From Fragilariopsis cylindrus CCMP1102 (lineage: Eukaryota; Bacillariophyta; Bacillariophyceae; Bacillariales; Bacillariaceae), in the NCBI GenBank assembly GCA_900095095.1, contig FMBT01000583.1, positions 1 through 43,960 of the forward strand: DNA of 43,960 bases, read 5' to 3'. Below, piece by piece: positions 10,653-20,868 of the stretch (positions are counted from its first letter, which is position 1; the number at the start of each line of letters is the position of its first letter). The notes beneath the pieces were generated by a model, which did not search any database, was not told the origin of the DNA, and saw only the letters and a list, made by a program, of their open reading frames with translations. Position numbers and translations under genes: made by a program.

Positions 10653-12365
10653 CTATCTTTTCTTATCTTGTTTCATTTTCTTCCATTGATCTTTAAATTG
10701 ATTAAATCTTACTTTATGCCACCATTGAGATAATTCTTTATGTCGATCATATTGATGTACGATAGGAGATATAGTACCATCCCAATTTAATATAATATTT
10801 TTGGATGATGATGATGATGATTCTTGTTGTACGATCTTACCATTCCCCCATAGTGATAATTCCTTATCACGTAACGCACCCATATTATTAATTATACCAA
10901 AACCTTGATCTTGAACCAGTATTTGTTTTATTGCTTTTGTATTAACTAATTTGTTACTATAATATAGGTAGTTATGAAAACCTTGATCGGCACCAAAAAT
11001 AACAGTTTTTGATTCATCCGATTCACCGACCATTGCTCTTAAATACATTTCTATTGCAATTTGTTCACCCATTGTTGACCCGCTACATATTGTTGGTTTC
11101 TTTGAGAATGCATCAGCAACAACATCACCGTATGCTAATTGGAGCCATTTACGATTATATTTACTCTTACCAAGTGAAGTTGCATCCACATTTTCTCCAA
11201 AAAATATAAGTGAACCACCACCGTCATCGTTATCATCATCATCATTGTCTGTTGTTGTTGTTCTTTTTTGACGAGGAACTCTTCCAAAGGGTGTTTCTTG
11301 GAAGATAGTATCTCTTGCATCGATAAGTAATATCCAATTATGTGGTGAATAATATTCAGACCATATCCAATATATTTCATATCGTATAGTTTGAGCTGTC
11401 CTACCATGTCGTTTGTCTAATAGAGGAGTCAACAATTCCTTATTACTACTACTACTACTACTACTACTCGTACTACTACGACGACCGAATAGATTATGAC
11501 ATTGACATACACGCATCCCACCTTTGTGACTTTTTAGTTCTTCACCCTCTAAATTGTAACAATGATATGGGACAACATAAACAATGATATTCATGCCTAT
11601 ACTTTTTTCATCATCGTTGTCACCATTATTCGAATTCGAATTCAAATCATTATTCCAATATTCTAATATTTCACGTATATCTTTTTGTTCCCAATCCATA
11701 ATTGATATACCAACCACAACATCACCAGTATATCCAGTTTCAAATAATGTCATTAAAAATAATATATATGTTTCAAATGAATATTCTGCAGCAAATACAA
11801 ATACTGCATCTTGATTTGGACGATGTACACCAGAAATTGGTTTTATATATGTAACAATTTCTGTTTCATTGTCTATATTCTCATTTTCATTTTCACCATG
11901 ATCTTCGTCTTCGCCTTCATCTTTATCTTCATCGTTGTTGTTATAATGATCATAATTATGAAATACATACGTTGGTTTAGGAAAAATTGATGGACCAATA
12001 GGAGTAATGGAATCTGATACACTAAAGAGAGGATAATGGTCTTCTTTTGCCTTTATTTCATAGTCATCGCGGGTCGTCGTCGTCGTCGTCTTCGTCGTTG
12101 TTTTTGTTGCTGTCAACCTTCGTCGTTGTCGAATAATATCGTTATTGTTATTGTTGTTGTCCTTACTGTTACTGCTGCTCGTCGTAGTACTTGTACCATC
12201 ATCAGATAAAAACGTACTACTACTACTACTACTAGTACTAGTAGACGAAAAGGAACAAATTAATAGTATTAGTAATACACCTGTTGTTATTGTGAAAAAT
12301 AATGATATTGGACGAAGCGCATTCTTTCTTCGACTTGTTATTATATTGTTTTTCTCCGCCACCAT
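10653..12365 (-). CDS. Type II membrane glycosyltransferase-like protein (GT-A pattern)
   Basis: Predicted 570 aa. A basic N-terminus (SRRKNALR) precedes a strong membrane segment (about 19-39), then a Ser/Thr/Asn/Asp-rich stem to about 180. The ordered domain begins with DAVFVFAAEYSFETYILFL and GDVVVGISIMDWE. It contains WILLIDARDTIFQETPFG (344-361), a DxxD-like metal motif at the end of a hydrophobic strand as in GT-A nucleotide-sugar enzymes, then ICSGSTMG (426-433), FGADQGFHNYLY (457-468) and PIVHQYDRH (534-542). Conserved DxRD..FQ..PF and VHQ.DRH blocks occur in algal and plant glycosyltransferase-like proteins of unknown specificity; I do not assign a CAZy family. It lies on the same strand as the GT15-like gene, and both could act in the secretory pathway, but nothing shows they are functionally linked. 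The start is supported by CACCATGG. Confidence 0.6.
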   Translation of the reverse strand: MVAEKNNIITSRRKNALRPISLFFTITTGVLLILLICSFSSTSTSSSSSSTFLSDDGTSTTTSSSNSKDNNNNNNDIIRQRRRLTATKTTTKTTTTTTRDDYEIKAKEDHYPLFSVSDSITPIGPSIFPKPTYVFHNYDHYNNNDEDKDEGEDEDHGENENENIDNETEIVTYIKPISGVHRPNQDAVFVFAAEYSFETYILFLMTLFETGYTGDVVVGISIMDWEQKDIREILEYWNNDLNSNSNNGDNDDEKSIGMNIIVYVVPYHCYNLEGEELKSHKGGMRVCQCHNLFGRRSSTSSSSSSSSNKELLTPLLDKRHGRTAQTIRYEIYWIWSEYYSPHNWILLIDARDTIFQETPFGRVPRQKRTTTTDNDDDDNDDGGGSLIFFGENVDATSLGKSKYNRKWLQLAYGDVVADAFSKKPTICSGSTMGEQIAIEMYLRAMVGESDESKTVIFGADQGFHNYLYYSNKLVNTKAIKQILVQDQGFGIINNMGALRDKELSLWGNGKIVQQESSSSSSKNIILNWDGTISPIVHQYDRHKELSQWWHKVRFNQFKDQWKKMKQDKKR

Positions 12366-12772
12366 GGTGATGATGTCCTGTAAATATTTTTTTTATGAGA
12401 ATCCTATATGAGACAAGAACGTCTCTATTAGATTTTGGCATGAACATTATGCATTCAAGTAAATGAGCAGTTTGGGGGAAATGTTTTTATATATGCCCCA
12501 TAATGATTTGGTCGTTTCAATTTAATGGCCTTCCCCAACTTCGAAACTCCCTCTTTAACCCTTTTATCCCCCTTTTCAAATCCATACCGATCGAAAAAAA
12601 AACTCAAAACATCACACCATTTCCCTTTCGAATAATAGACAATAATGCATCATCAGCCATGTATCATATACCGTCACTACTATAGGTATTGTAGATCATC
12701 TCTTCTGCATTCAGGAGAGTGCGTTGCTGTCGCTCTTCGTCGTCGAATACGACGACATCTCATCATTGGAAG
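12366..12772. other. Divergent intergenic region / 5' leaders
   Basis: About 400 bp between the divergent starts at 12365 (-) and 12773 (+); it presumably contains both promoters. The frame of the right-hand gene is open leftwards to a GTG at 12719, but the first in-frame ATG is 12773. Confidence 0.5.
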
Positions 12773-14170
12773 ATGACGAGGATGGTTTTGAGGAGTTTAC
12801 CGATAGTACTTTTATTTTTCTTCTCATCGTCATGCTGGGATTTTGATTTTATCGCATTATTGAAATTCGGAACTGTTCCTAGTAGATTGATATCATCGGC
12901 GAGAGCATTTGTTCCTAATCCGGTATGCCGTTATCATCATACTACTCATCAGCATGGTTTGGCAGCAAAGAAACGTCATAAAAAACATACTAGTACGGCG
13001 AAGGGCCACCCGAGTAGTACCAGTATTGATATAAATAATCTACTTTCTAATATGGGATTGCAACAAGTCAATAGTACCAATACTAATAGTAATAACACTG
13101 GTGCAGTTAAGAAAACTACTACTACTACTACTACTACTACTGCTGGTAGTACGACAAAATTTGTATCTCCCGATATCGGTCTGCAGACGCAGTTGGACTA
13201 TGCGAGGAACGGACATTCCGTGCTAAGAAACTTCATCACAGGCGACAAACTCACCAGCCTTCGTATGATTCTGCAAGATCTTGCTTCGGACGAAGAATTA
13301 AAGGCATGGAAACAAAAAGTCGATGTTGTTGTAGGAAATAATAAGGATGATGTAGTCAATACGTGTCATAGTATTGAAGACTGTCAAAAGACATTACAAG
13401 ATTTAGGTGTAACAGCTAGTTTACCCTTTTTGCAATACTTTAACACATGGAGGAAAATACCAGCAGTTCGAGATCTTGCTTTTGCGTTAGGAGAGTCGGC
13501 ATCCACCCTACTAGATGTACCTACTGTTCGGTTGTACCAAGATGCAATATTTTGGAAACGTGTTAAAGATGGTCCTACACCGTGGCATGTCGATGCTAAA
13601 ATGACTCCGTTTGATACATCCAATATGATAACATTTTGGATCCCACTTGATAAAATTCCTCATCCCAAAGATGGTGGAACAGCTTTAATATTCTGTTCAA
13701 AGAGTCATGTAGATTTTGCATTACCCTATTGGAATCCTGCACCAGAAGTGAACAACGTCAGTAATAATAATAATAATAATAATAATAATATGAAAGATAC
13801 TACGACGTCATCCGAATGGGATCATCTTGATGAACGATATCCTACAAAGGATGTAAATTATATGCCAATGAAACTAGGAGATGTAACGATACATTCTGGT
13901 TGGACGTTACATTGCTCTAATGGGAATGATAGAGAAGGGTCACATAATGATCGAATTGCTTTAGCAATATCGTTTGTAGATGGAGATGCAGAAATCCGTC
14001 CTGACTGGCAGATTATTGGTGACGACGAAGATCGATGGAGTTATCAAGATTGGTGTAAGGATGTAACACCACGAGCAAAAATTTCTCATAAACTCGTACC
14101 AATCGTTTGGCCACCATCCCTTAGAGAGAATGACGATGATAGTAATAATAATAGTAAAAACATGGTATAA
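12773..14170 (+). CDS. Phytanoyl-CoA dioxygenase (PhyH)-family 2OG-Fe(II) oxygenase, probably plastid-targeted
   Basis: Predicted 465 aa from the first in-frame ATG. The N-terminus MTRMVLRSLPIVLLFFF is a signal peptide ending at SSARAFVPNP; the ARA-FVP pattern resembles the diatom ASAFAP motif, so transport through the ER into a complex plastid is likely. After a Thr/Asn linker, the catalytic domain (about 138 onward) shows VRLYQDAIFWK, PWHVDAKMTPFD with the iron-binding HxD (His272, Asp274), ITFWIPLDKI, GGTALIFCSKSH, LGDVTIHSGWTLHCS with the distal iron His (380), and DRIALAISFVDG with the 2-oxoglutarate-binding Arg394. These residues fit an active, PhyH-type hydroxylase using Fe(II), O2 and 2-oxoglutarate. 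The substrate cannot be told from sequence. An Asn run near 330-340 is a diatom-style insertion. Confidence 0.85.
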   Translation: MTRMVLRSLPIVLLFFFSSSCWDFDFIALLKFGTVPSRLISSARAFVPNPVCRYHHTTHQHGLAAKKRHKKHTSTAKGHPSSTSIDINNLLSNMGLQQVNSTNTNSNNTGAVKKTTTTTTTTTAGSTTKFVSPDIGLQTQLDYARNGHSVLRNFITGDKLTSLRMILQDLASDEELKAWKQKVDVVVGNNKDDVVNTCHSIEDCQKTLQDLGVTASLPFLQYFNTWRKIPAVRDLAFALGESASTLLDVPTVRLYQDAIFWKRVKDGPTPWHVDAKMTPFDTSNMITFWIPLDKIPHPKDGGTALIFCSKSHVDFALPYWNPAPEVNNVSNNNNNNNNNMKDTTTSSEWDHLDERYPTKDVNYMPMKLGDVTIHSGWTLHCSNGNDREGSHNDRIALAISFVDGDAEIRPDWQIIGDDEDRWSYQDWCKDVTPRAKISHKLVPIVWPPSLRENDDDSNNNSKNMV

Positions 14171-14688
14171 GATTGATAAAATCAGTTGTAATGATCTACT
14201 ACTTCTCTACACATGGCACGTGTGCCGAGACAAGTATAATACAGTATTTGATGTCATATGTCACATCAAAAATATATCTAAAGATAAAATTGAATTATAT
14301 TATGTCTGCAAGTTTTCATTTCAACGTATTACTGCTGCTTTCATAAGTAGATCGTCCAATAGAGTAGGCCAAACGGAAAGGGGGAGAGATCGACCTCCAC
14401 CAATCCCACAACTAGCACTACCTTCGACAAAGCTCCGAATAGCATGATTGATCCTTCCGTCTGAAATATATCTGATGCATACTTCCATATCCTTCCTTTC
14501 TTATTCTGCCCTCCATATGTGACACGGCGCGCACTTTCCGCGTGAGTTGCAAACGTTTTGTATCTTTAATCTTTTTGTCTCAAATCGAATTACAGTACGG
14601 TACATTAATTCTTGTCTTGATTGACTATTATGTGGATTGAAAACAGAACTAAGATATTCATTAGAAAATAATCAACAATGAGCCACCT
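14171..14688. other. Intergenic region
   Basis: About 520 bp following the dioxygenase gene. No frame with recognisable features; a GGCGCGC-containing stretch at 14525-14531 stands out as locally GC-rich. Confidence 0.45.
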
Positions 14689-16044
14689 ATGAGCAAGACT
14701 AACGGAGAGGACAAAGAAGAAGAAGACGATGACGTTCTGTCGACGATCATTTAGGAGTCTATAACAAATGGGAGAAGACGAGAGAACCACGACGCGAAAT
14801 ACGACAAGACGGGTCGTCGTATTGTCTCTTTATCTCTTGGGACAACGATTTCTGCGCCTTTCGATCATTACTGGGAACTCTCTCCTCGTATACAACGACT
14901 TGATGCATTAGAATCTCTCACGGTAACATTTTGCAAAAGACTTCCTCAAGAGCTTATATCATTACGGAAGCTCAACAAGTTGACATTGATCGGATGCAAA
15001 AGATTCGTTGCATTTCCTTCATTTGATTTCTTTCGTGAGATGGATCGATGTACGATGCTCCAGGAACTGAGGATAGTAGGAATCGTGCCTATGATCCCAC
15101 CATATATCATATCACAGATTGCAACATTAAAACATTTGAAAGTATTGCAATTTTCATTCCATGCGAATACCATCGAAGAAGAAGAATTGTTTTTGCGAGA
15201 ACTAATACGATCCGATATCCAGTTCACATCCTCCCTAACGGAATTGATTCTGAATAGATGTCATATTTCTGATGACGGTTTTCGTTTTATACTTCTAGAT
15301 GTTGTACCACGATACCTTAAACTGAAAAGTTTGAGTCTCTGTAAGAATCAAATCAAATCCTTTCGCAGGACGATCGCCATTGCTGCCGAATCAAGAACAA
15401 CAGCAACAATTGCAACAACAGATTTCATTCCGTCGAGTCAACAACCGCAATTGACGCCCCAATTTACCTTTAGTCATTTGGAAGAATTGATAGTATCCGA
15501 TAATCCGGTCTGGGAACAAACCCTAGAACGATACTGTCTGCTGCTTCGTACGATGAGAATGAGATAGTAGAAGAGAAGAAACGAGAAGAAAGGCATTATT
15601 TGGAAAATTTTCTCACTTGTCGTGCTGTTCGATTGGATATCTTGGATATCGATTCGAAAAATCATCGTTATGGTCACCGATCATGCAACACTGGTTAGAT
15701 ATTAACAAATGTGGACGGTACTTAATTGACCAAGGTACCACTCATCGGCAGCATCAAAACCAACATCAGAGGCCGTCGTACAATACAAATACGAGTGCGA
15801 GCGCGAGTACAAATGCCACTAATTACTTGTCGTTGGTATCAAATAGCAACAGTAACGGCAATACTACCCCACTTGCTCTTTGGGCACTTGTGCTAGAGAA
15901 AACAAATACACACTTTTCCAAATAGAACCAATCGGTACCGAATCATCGACTGCTCGATGCGCTAATGTGTTATACTATTTTGCGAGGAACGGACCTGCGT
16001 TAGCTGGAAGAGACAAATTCTTCGAAAGAGAACAATCATTGTAA
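14689..16044 (+). pseudogene. Decayed leucine-rich-repeat protein gene
   Basis: LRR-type sequence is spread over several frames. One frame opens with ATG at 14689 but stops with TAG at 14752. The same frame then runs open from 14755 to 15567 with LRR signatures (LDALESLTVTFC, LPQELISLRKLNKLTLIGC, LKHLKVLQFSF, SLTELILNRCHIS, LKLKSLSLCKNQI, LEELIVSDNPV). The continuation shifts to a second frame (about 15561-15660: HYLENFLTCRAVRLDILDID), then a third (to 15925: HWLDINKCGRYLIDQG, LALWALVLEKTNT), then back to the first frame (15901-16044: CANVLYYFARNGPALAGRDKF). The final blocks resemble the conserved tail of diatom LRR proteins, from memory of such families. At least three frame changes and one stop argue for a relic, unless several unrecognised introns exist. 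Confidence 0.72.
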
Positions 16045-16398
16045 TATATTGGTGTATTTCATTATTTTTTAGCATGTCTTTAGCTAGTTTTTACGAAATT
16101 ATATCCAGATAATATAGTCTAAAAATCGAGGTTCATTCGTTTCAATAGGTATCACACGGTATGCAAATGCCATTCGAAGCAGATAATATTAATATGTTGC
16201 CGTGTATACCAGAACAAACCGTACACTTTGGTTTCTTTCTTTTGTAGTGGAATTTACCGTATACCACGAGGAGATTCTTATCTCATAATGTCATCAAATG
16301 TAGTATTATGTAGTAGCAATGGTCTCCCACCCTTTTCCCACAAACCATGTACATGTAAGTTGATGATACCGACATCTGTCAATGTACGTCACCCCTAA
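16045..16398. other. Intergenic spacer
   Basis: About 350 bp between the LRR relic (+) and the 3' end of the KH-protein gene (-). No gene or clear signal seen. Confidence 0.45.
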
Positions 16399-18525
16399 TT
16401 AGTCTGTGTGGGCCGAAACGGTCGTCGCCGGTACCTGTTGTTGCTGCTGCTGCTGCTGCTTGTTGTTGTTACCACCTCTTCCGCCGGTAGCTGCTTTGTG
16501 ATGACGAGGTTTCCGTTTGTTTTTTCCTCCCCGTGTGCTATTTTTGGCATAATTATTCTTATTAAAATGGGTTGTTGGGTTAGTAGCAGTTGTTGATGCT
16601 ATTGTGTTATTTCCCTCCTCGACGGTAGTAGAAATAGCATCAGGAGAATCTGAAATATCTTCCTTCATTGTCGCAGTTTCAGCCGAGGCAGTAGTTGTAC
16701 TAGCGGATTCGTTAATGCAGTCACGATCCCCCGTGCAATGAGTAGACCCATCACACAAATTAACTCTATTCGATTCGCTAACGGGTTTGACAACATCAAC
16801 TCCATATCCTTTAGTATTAAGGACTTTCAACATCTCAAGAGCTTTCGTGGCTTTTTTCTCTGTATTGGCTACAATAGTCAATCGCCACGATTCAGGATTT
16901 TTTTCTTTCTTATCATTCTCCCCTGATTGTAGTTCTGGTTGTCGTTCCTGTTCTTGTTGTCCATCTTGCTGTTGCTGTTGTTGGTCGTCTTCATTGTTGT
17001 CTTCTGAAGCTTTCTGGGTTTGTTCCGAATGCTGTTGCTGCGGGTGCTGTTCTTGATGTTTCTGCTGTTGATATTTCGACATCCGTTTTTTCAAAATCTT
17101 GGTTTCCGTCTTCCTTGCGATATTCCGTAATTTCGTTTGGGACGGAAGAGGTTGGATAACAAGTGTGATAGAAAAGTTGTTTGTGGGCTTGCTGTTGGGA
17201 TTAGCTTTACTATTATTGGTATTCGTACTGTTTTTGGAGTTTTTCGATGGTGATGTTGGTGACTTCGGACCATTGTGTTGTTCCTTTTCTTCATTCCCGA
17301 TGTTTGTTGTTGCTCCCGTTGCCGTTGTGTAATTTGAATTACTTCCAAGCTGCAACTTAGCTGCGATGGCAACCAAGCAGGAACAACATTCTTGTAGGGG
17401 TGCCTCCAATTGAATAACGTTGTGACCAATTTGTTTCGGTGGAACCATTATCCGACACTGATGATCAGCACTTAATTGGACGAGAGTATTTCCCCGTTTC
17501 CCAACAATGGATGCATGCCTCAAACTACCATTATTGTTATAATTATTATTATTATTCCCACCTCCACCTCCTCCTCCTCCTCCAACTGCTGGAACGGGTA
17601 GATCAATAATATATACCAAATGTTTTCGATCGGATACATATTCCGGACAACAAATTTCATCAACAGCATTGGCTGCGTACATAGCAGCAATGGGATCAGC
17701 TCGTATAACGACCGGTGTCCATTGTGGATTAGTAAAATCAAGTTCAGTATATGTGGGTGGTACACCCGCCATATCAATCGCCGCCAATGTCGATGAAGCA
17801 CCAGGACCGCCACCAGTAGCAGACGATGCGATATGTCCTCCTCCACCTCCACTACCACCGTTCGCGTTTTGGTGATTATTGCTGTGATTGTGATTAATAT
17901 TATGGGCGGCGGGTGGAGGATAGTTCACGACACTGATCCGTACCGATTCCGGTGTTGTAACTTTTTGTTGTTTATTAGAGTGGTGCTTTCCTCCTCCTCC
18001 ACGACGTTGTTGTTGCTGCTGCTGAGAAGACAAGGACGTTACCGCTGTTGCTAGTACCGATGTAGATTCTTTCGCTGCAAGTTTTTGAATAGAATCAATG
18101 GTTGATCCACGTTTACCAATTACAAGACCTACACAAACGGTAGGTATGTAAACAGTAATTGTCAAATATGGGAAAGATAATACGGTTAAATCGATGACAT
18201 TATTATTATTCGAAGATGATGGATTATTTTCCTTCTCCTCTTCTTTTTCTTCCAACATTGTTGTTGATTCTGATTCACTCCCACGACGACCACCACCGAC
18301 ATTTTTGTTATCTTTGTTATTCAATAGTAAATCATCAGTACAAGTACTGTCACCTCCGTCGATGGTTGTGGAAGTGTTCGGAATGATAGCCGTCGTTATC
18401 GTTGTCGTTGTCGTCGTTGCCACGGCTATTGTATCAGTAGTTGGAGGTGTCATTCTATACTGTATTTCCTTATTATTGTTTCGTCTGTGAACGCGTGTTG
18501 TTGTTTGATGATTGGCGAAAAACAC
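16399..18525 (-). CDS. KH-domain RNA-binding protein with Gln/Gly-rich low complexity
   Basis: Predicted 708 aa. KH1 begins near 120 (LTITVYIPTVCVGLVIGKRGSTIDSIQ) with the nucleic-acid-gripping GxxG loop as GKRG at 137-140. Its second half (VRISVVNYPPP ... PVVIRADPIAAMYAANAVDEI) resumes after a Gln/Arg/Gly insert. KH2 spans about 303-392 (HLVYIIDLPVP, a Gly/Asn insert, then ASIVGKRGNTLVQLSADHQCRIMVPP), again with GKRG. A third, weak KH-like unit may start near NFSITLVIQPLPSQTKLRNIARKT and end with WRLTIVANTEKKATKALEML; its GxxG is not recognisable. The C-terminus is basic with GGRGG and a Gln run. This suggests mRNA binding, vigilin/PCBP style, but no specific role can be named. An internal Met at residue 25 is an alternative start. 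Confidence 0.82.
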   Translation of the reverse strand: MFFANHQTTTRVHRRNNNKEIQYRMTPPTTDTIAVATTTTTTITTAIIPNTSTTIDGGDSTCTDDLLLNNKDNKNVGGGRRGSESESTTMLEEKEEEKENNPSSSNNNNVIDLTVLSFPYLTITVYIPTVCVGLVIGKRGSTIDSIQKLAAKESTSVLATAVTSLSSQQQQQQRRGGGGKHHSNKQQKVTTPESVRISVVNYPPPAAHNINHNHSNNHQNANGGSGGGGGHIASSATGGGPGASSTLAAIDMAGVPPTYTELDFTNPQWTPVVIRADPIAAMYAANAVDEICCPEYVSDRKHLVYIIDLPVPAVGGGGGGGGGNNNNNYNNNGSLRHASIVGKRGNTLVQLSADHQCRIMVPPKQIGHNVIQLEAPLQECCSCLVAIAAKLQLGSNSNYTTATGATTNIGNEEKEQHNGPKSPTSPSKNSKNSTNTNNSKANPNSKPTNNFSITLVIQPLPSQTKLRNIARKTETKILKKRMSKYQQQKHQEQHPQQQHSEQTQKASEDNNEDDQQQQQQDGQQEQERQPELQSGENDKKEKNPESWRLTIVANTEKKATKALEMLKVLNTKGYGVDVVKPVSESNRVNLCDGSTHCTGDRDCINESASTTTASAETATMKEDISDSPDAISTTVEEGNNTIASTTATNPTTHFNKNNYAKNSTRGGKNKRKPRHHKAATGGRGGNNNKQQQQQQQQVPATTVSAHTD

Positions 18526-19730
18526 GTGAACTATGCTTTCCTCGAACCTCGAACCTCAAAATTCAAATCGGGTATGAGATGCGAAAGGAAAACACTTCAA
18601 CTTGCGAATTTGAATTTTGACGAAGCAATGCAATGGAATGTGAATGCGAATGCAATACAAACAACGGCTTCAATAAACTTTTTAGGTCGGCGGTGTTGGG
18701 TATTATCACTTGAATAATCTATTACTGATTAATCATGGCTTTTGTAAAACGATGAGTAGTACTTTGTACTGCATGTATGTACTAATAAGGACAACGTCGA
18801 TGGATGCTCTCAGGGTTGATATTAGTACATACATATCATATGCCTACTATGTATAAACAATATATCACTGTCATGATAGGTGATTAGTATGTGCGACTAA
18901 ACATACCTAAATACATTTTGAGGAAATATATTTTTAATAATAAGGCACTAATAAAATATTTATCCTTGTTCTATTATTACTTATGAAATCTAGCGCATTA
19001 TTACGTCGTCGTTTAATAAAAAACTGATGACTCGCCGCCTTTTCAGTTCACCGTGATATGGTGGTTCTTCCTTGATTATTTGTGATTGATGGCTGGAAAG
19101 TGTACGCGCTGTTTTAGTGACACATATCACATACAAACATGACGACATGTTTACACGACGTTAGTATGATTAAGTTACCGTAGCTACCACATACCGTAAT
19201 TTAAGTAGTACTGTGTATGTGGAAAAAGAAGATTTTTTATCTTTTACTTCCGTTGAATGAACCGGTACAATTGTTGCAGAACAGTAAGTACAGTAGCTCC
19301 AACATCGACACATCGCCTCCGCATTAAAAATAACGATACAACAGCAGGACCAATAGTGTGTCACTGACATCATATCATCGTACCGATTGCACTCCTGCAG
19401 TATTCGATACAGAAGCACAACCCAATTAAAAACAAAACGAAACAAAACAAAAACAAAATCAAATCAAAACAAAACAACGAGACTATAAGAGAAAAAGCCA
19501 CACACACACGATCATTAAGCATTATAGCAGGGCTGAAATTATTCTCTATTGATAAGAAGCAAATAACATTCGTCTGTGTATTTAGCTCTTTGTAGTGATT
19601 AGTTGTTTTCCTGTTGATTGCTGATTGTTTTTATTGTTATTGGCTGTGGGATTTTTTCTTTTTCAATTAACAAACGAACATCTTAAATTAATCAATCATC
19701 AATTTCAAAAAAAGAGATCTATCGTCTGTC
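18526..19730. other. Divergent intergenic region
   Basis: About 1.2 kb between divergent starts (KH gene -, paralog 1 +). It includes a CAAAA-rich tract at about 19432-19476. No convincing gene; short frames lack motifs. It probably holds both promoters. Confidence 0.5.
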
Positions 19731-20868
19731 ATGGCAAGCAGTGATAGTATTGCAACAACCACACCGATCTCATCGTTGCTTGTTGACGCCATCAACATCA
19801 ACGGGGATGATGCAGAGGAGGAGGAAAAGAAACGAACAATAATGAACAATGACGACATAATAGATAAAGGAGGGTTGGTTGGAATAGGTACAACAAACAT
19901 CACAACGACCGCAACAAACACGACACAGCAACACAACAATGTACAAGAAACTTCGACGGCAAATACGACGAGAAGTGCAAGTTTCGGAGTAGGAGGCGGT
20001 GGAGGACGAGGATTTAGAGCTAGTGGCGGCAGTGGTCGAGGCCGAGGTTCGTCAGAAGATATTCGATCACGATTGTTAACTCGTTTAGGGATTCATGGAG
20101 GAGGAGGAGGAGGGTCGTCTGCTTCTGGTGGAGGTTCTAGTGGTTCTGGAAGTAATACACCACAACAACCCATGACGGCTGCTCAACATCGTCGAGTTCG
20201 TATCTTACGAGGTATGGGTGTTGGATATAATATGTTCCATCAATCTCCAGATCCAGGATCCGCTACTCGTCGACCGTTAAGTAGTGTCATCCCTTCCACA
20301 GAACCTCTTAAGTATGGTTTTTGTTCTGACGATGCTGACGATGAATCGATTATTGTAGACGATGACGACGATGATGATGATGATGACGACGACGACGTTG
20401 ATGTTGATGGAAACATCGTGAACACATCCGGGAGAAGAAGAAAGACAAGAACAAGAACTAATCCAACTACTCCTGCTACTAATAGTAATACAAGCGATAT
20501 TAAGACTAAGACAAAAACTACTCGGATAACATTTCAAGATCAAGTTGAAGTTATGCCTATCCCTACTCGTCACGAGTACAGTAATCGGATAAAATCACGT
20601 ATCTGGTCGAACCGATATGAATTAAAAGAAAATGCAGAAACGGAATGCTGCAGAATTTGCATCAGAAGGATGGAATTGGCGTAACGTTACCGAAGATGAA
20701 GGGATGTACATATGTTCCGCTAGTGGTGAATTGATCCATCCAGCGTGGGTGGGAGGACTGCCAACTGTAGAAAAAAAGCCTCCCGTCGCCGCCCTTGATG
20801 GTCATGATACTATTAATGATAATAATATCAACATCAACACTGCCGTTGGCGCGCCACAAGGGCGGTAA
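19731..20868 (+). CDS. Paralog 1 of an unnamed three-member family, frameshifted
   Basis: Unrecognised protein. The first frame (19731-20684, 317 aa) has an acidic N-terminus, Gly-rich stretches, SRLLTRLGIHGG (a short motif shared with the two paralogs to the right), an Asp run near 215, and then the family module beginning TRITFQDQVEVMPIPTRHEY and IWSNRYELKENAE. At the AAA at 20638-20640 the homology jumps to the next frame, which continues RNAAEFASEGWNW, EDEGMYICSASGELIHPAW to a stop at 20866-20868. Alignment with paralogs 2 and 3 shows the module should be continuous, so one extra base near 20638-20640 explains the break. This may be an inactivating mutation or an assembly error. The function is unknown. 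Confidence 0.62.

Noticed and set aside
8633..12365. Two adjacent membrane glycosyltransferases as a biosynthetic cluster
   Set aside because: Only two genes, different families, separate promoters about 570 bp apart, and unrelated neighbours; adjacency alone is not evidence.
12719..12772. Upstream extension of the PhyH-family protein to a GTG codon
   Set aside because: Eukaryotic nuclear genes rarely start at GTG; the first ATG at 12773 leads directly into a proper signal peptide.
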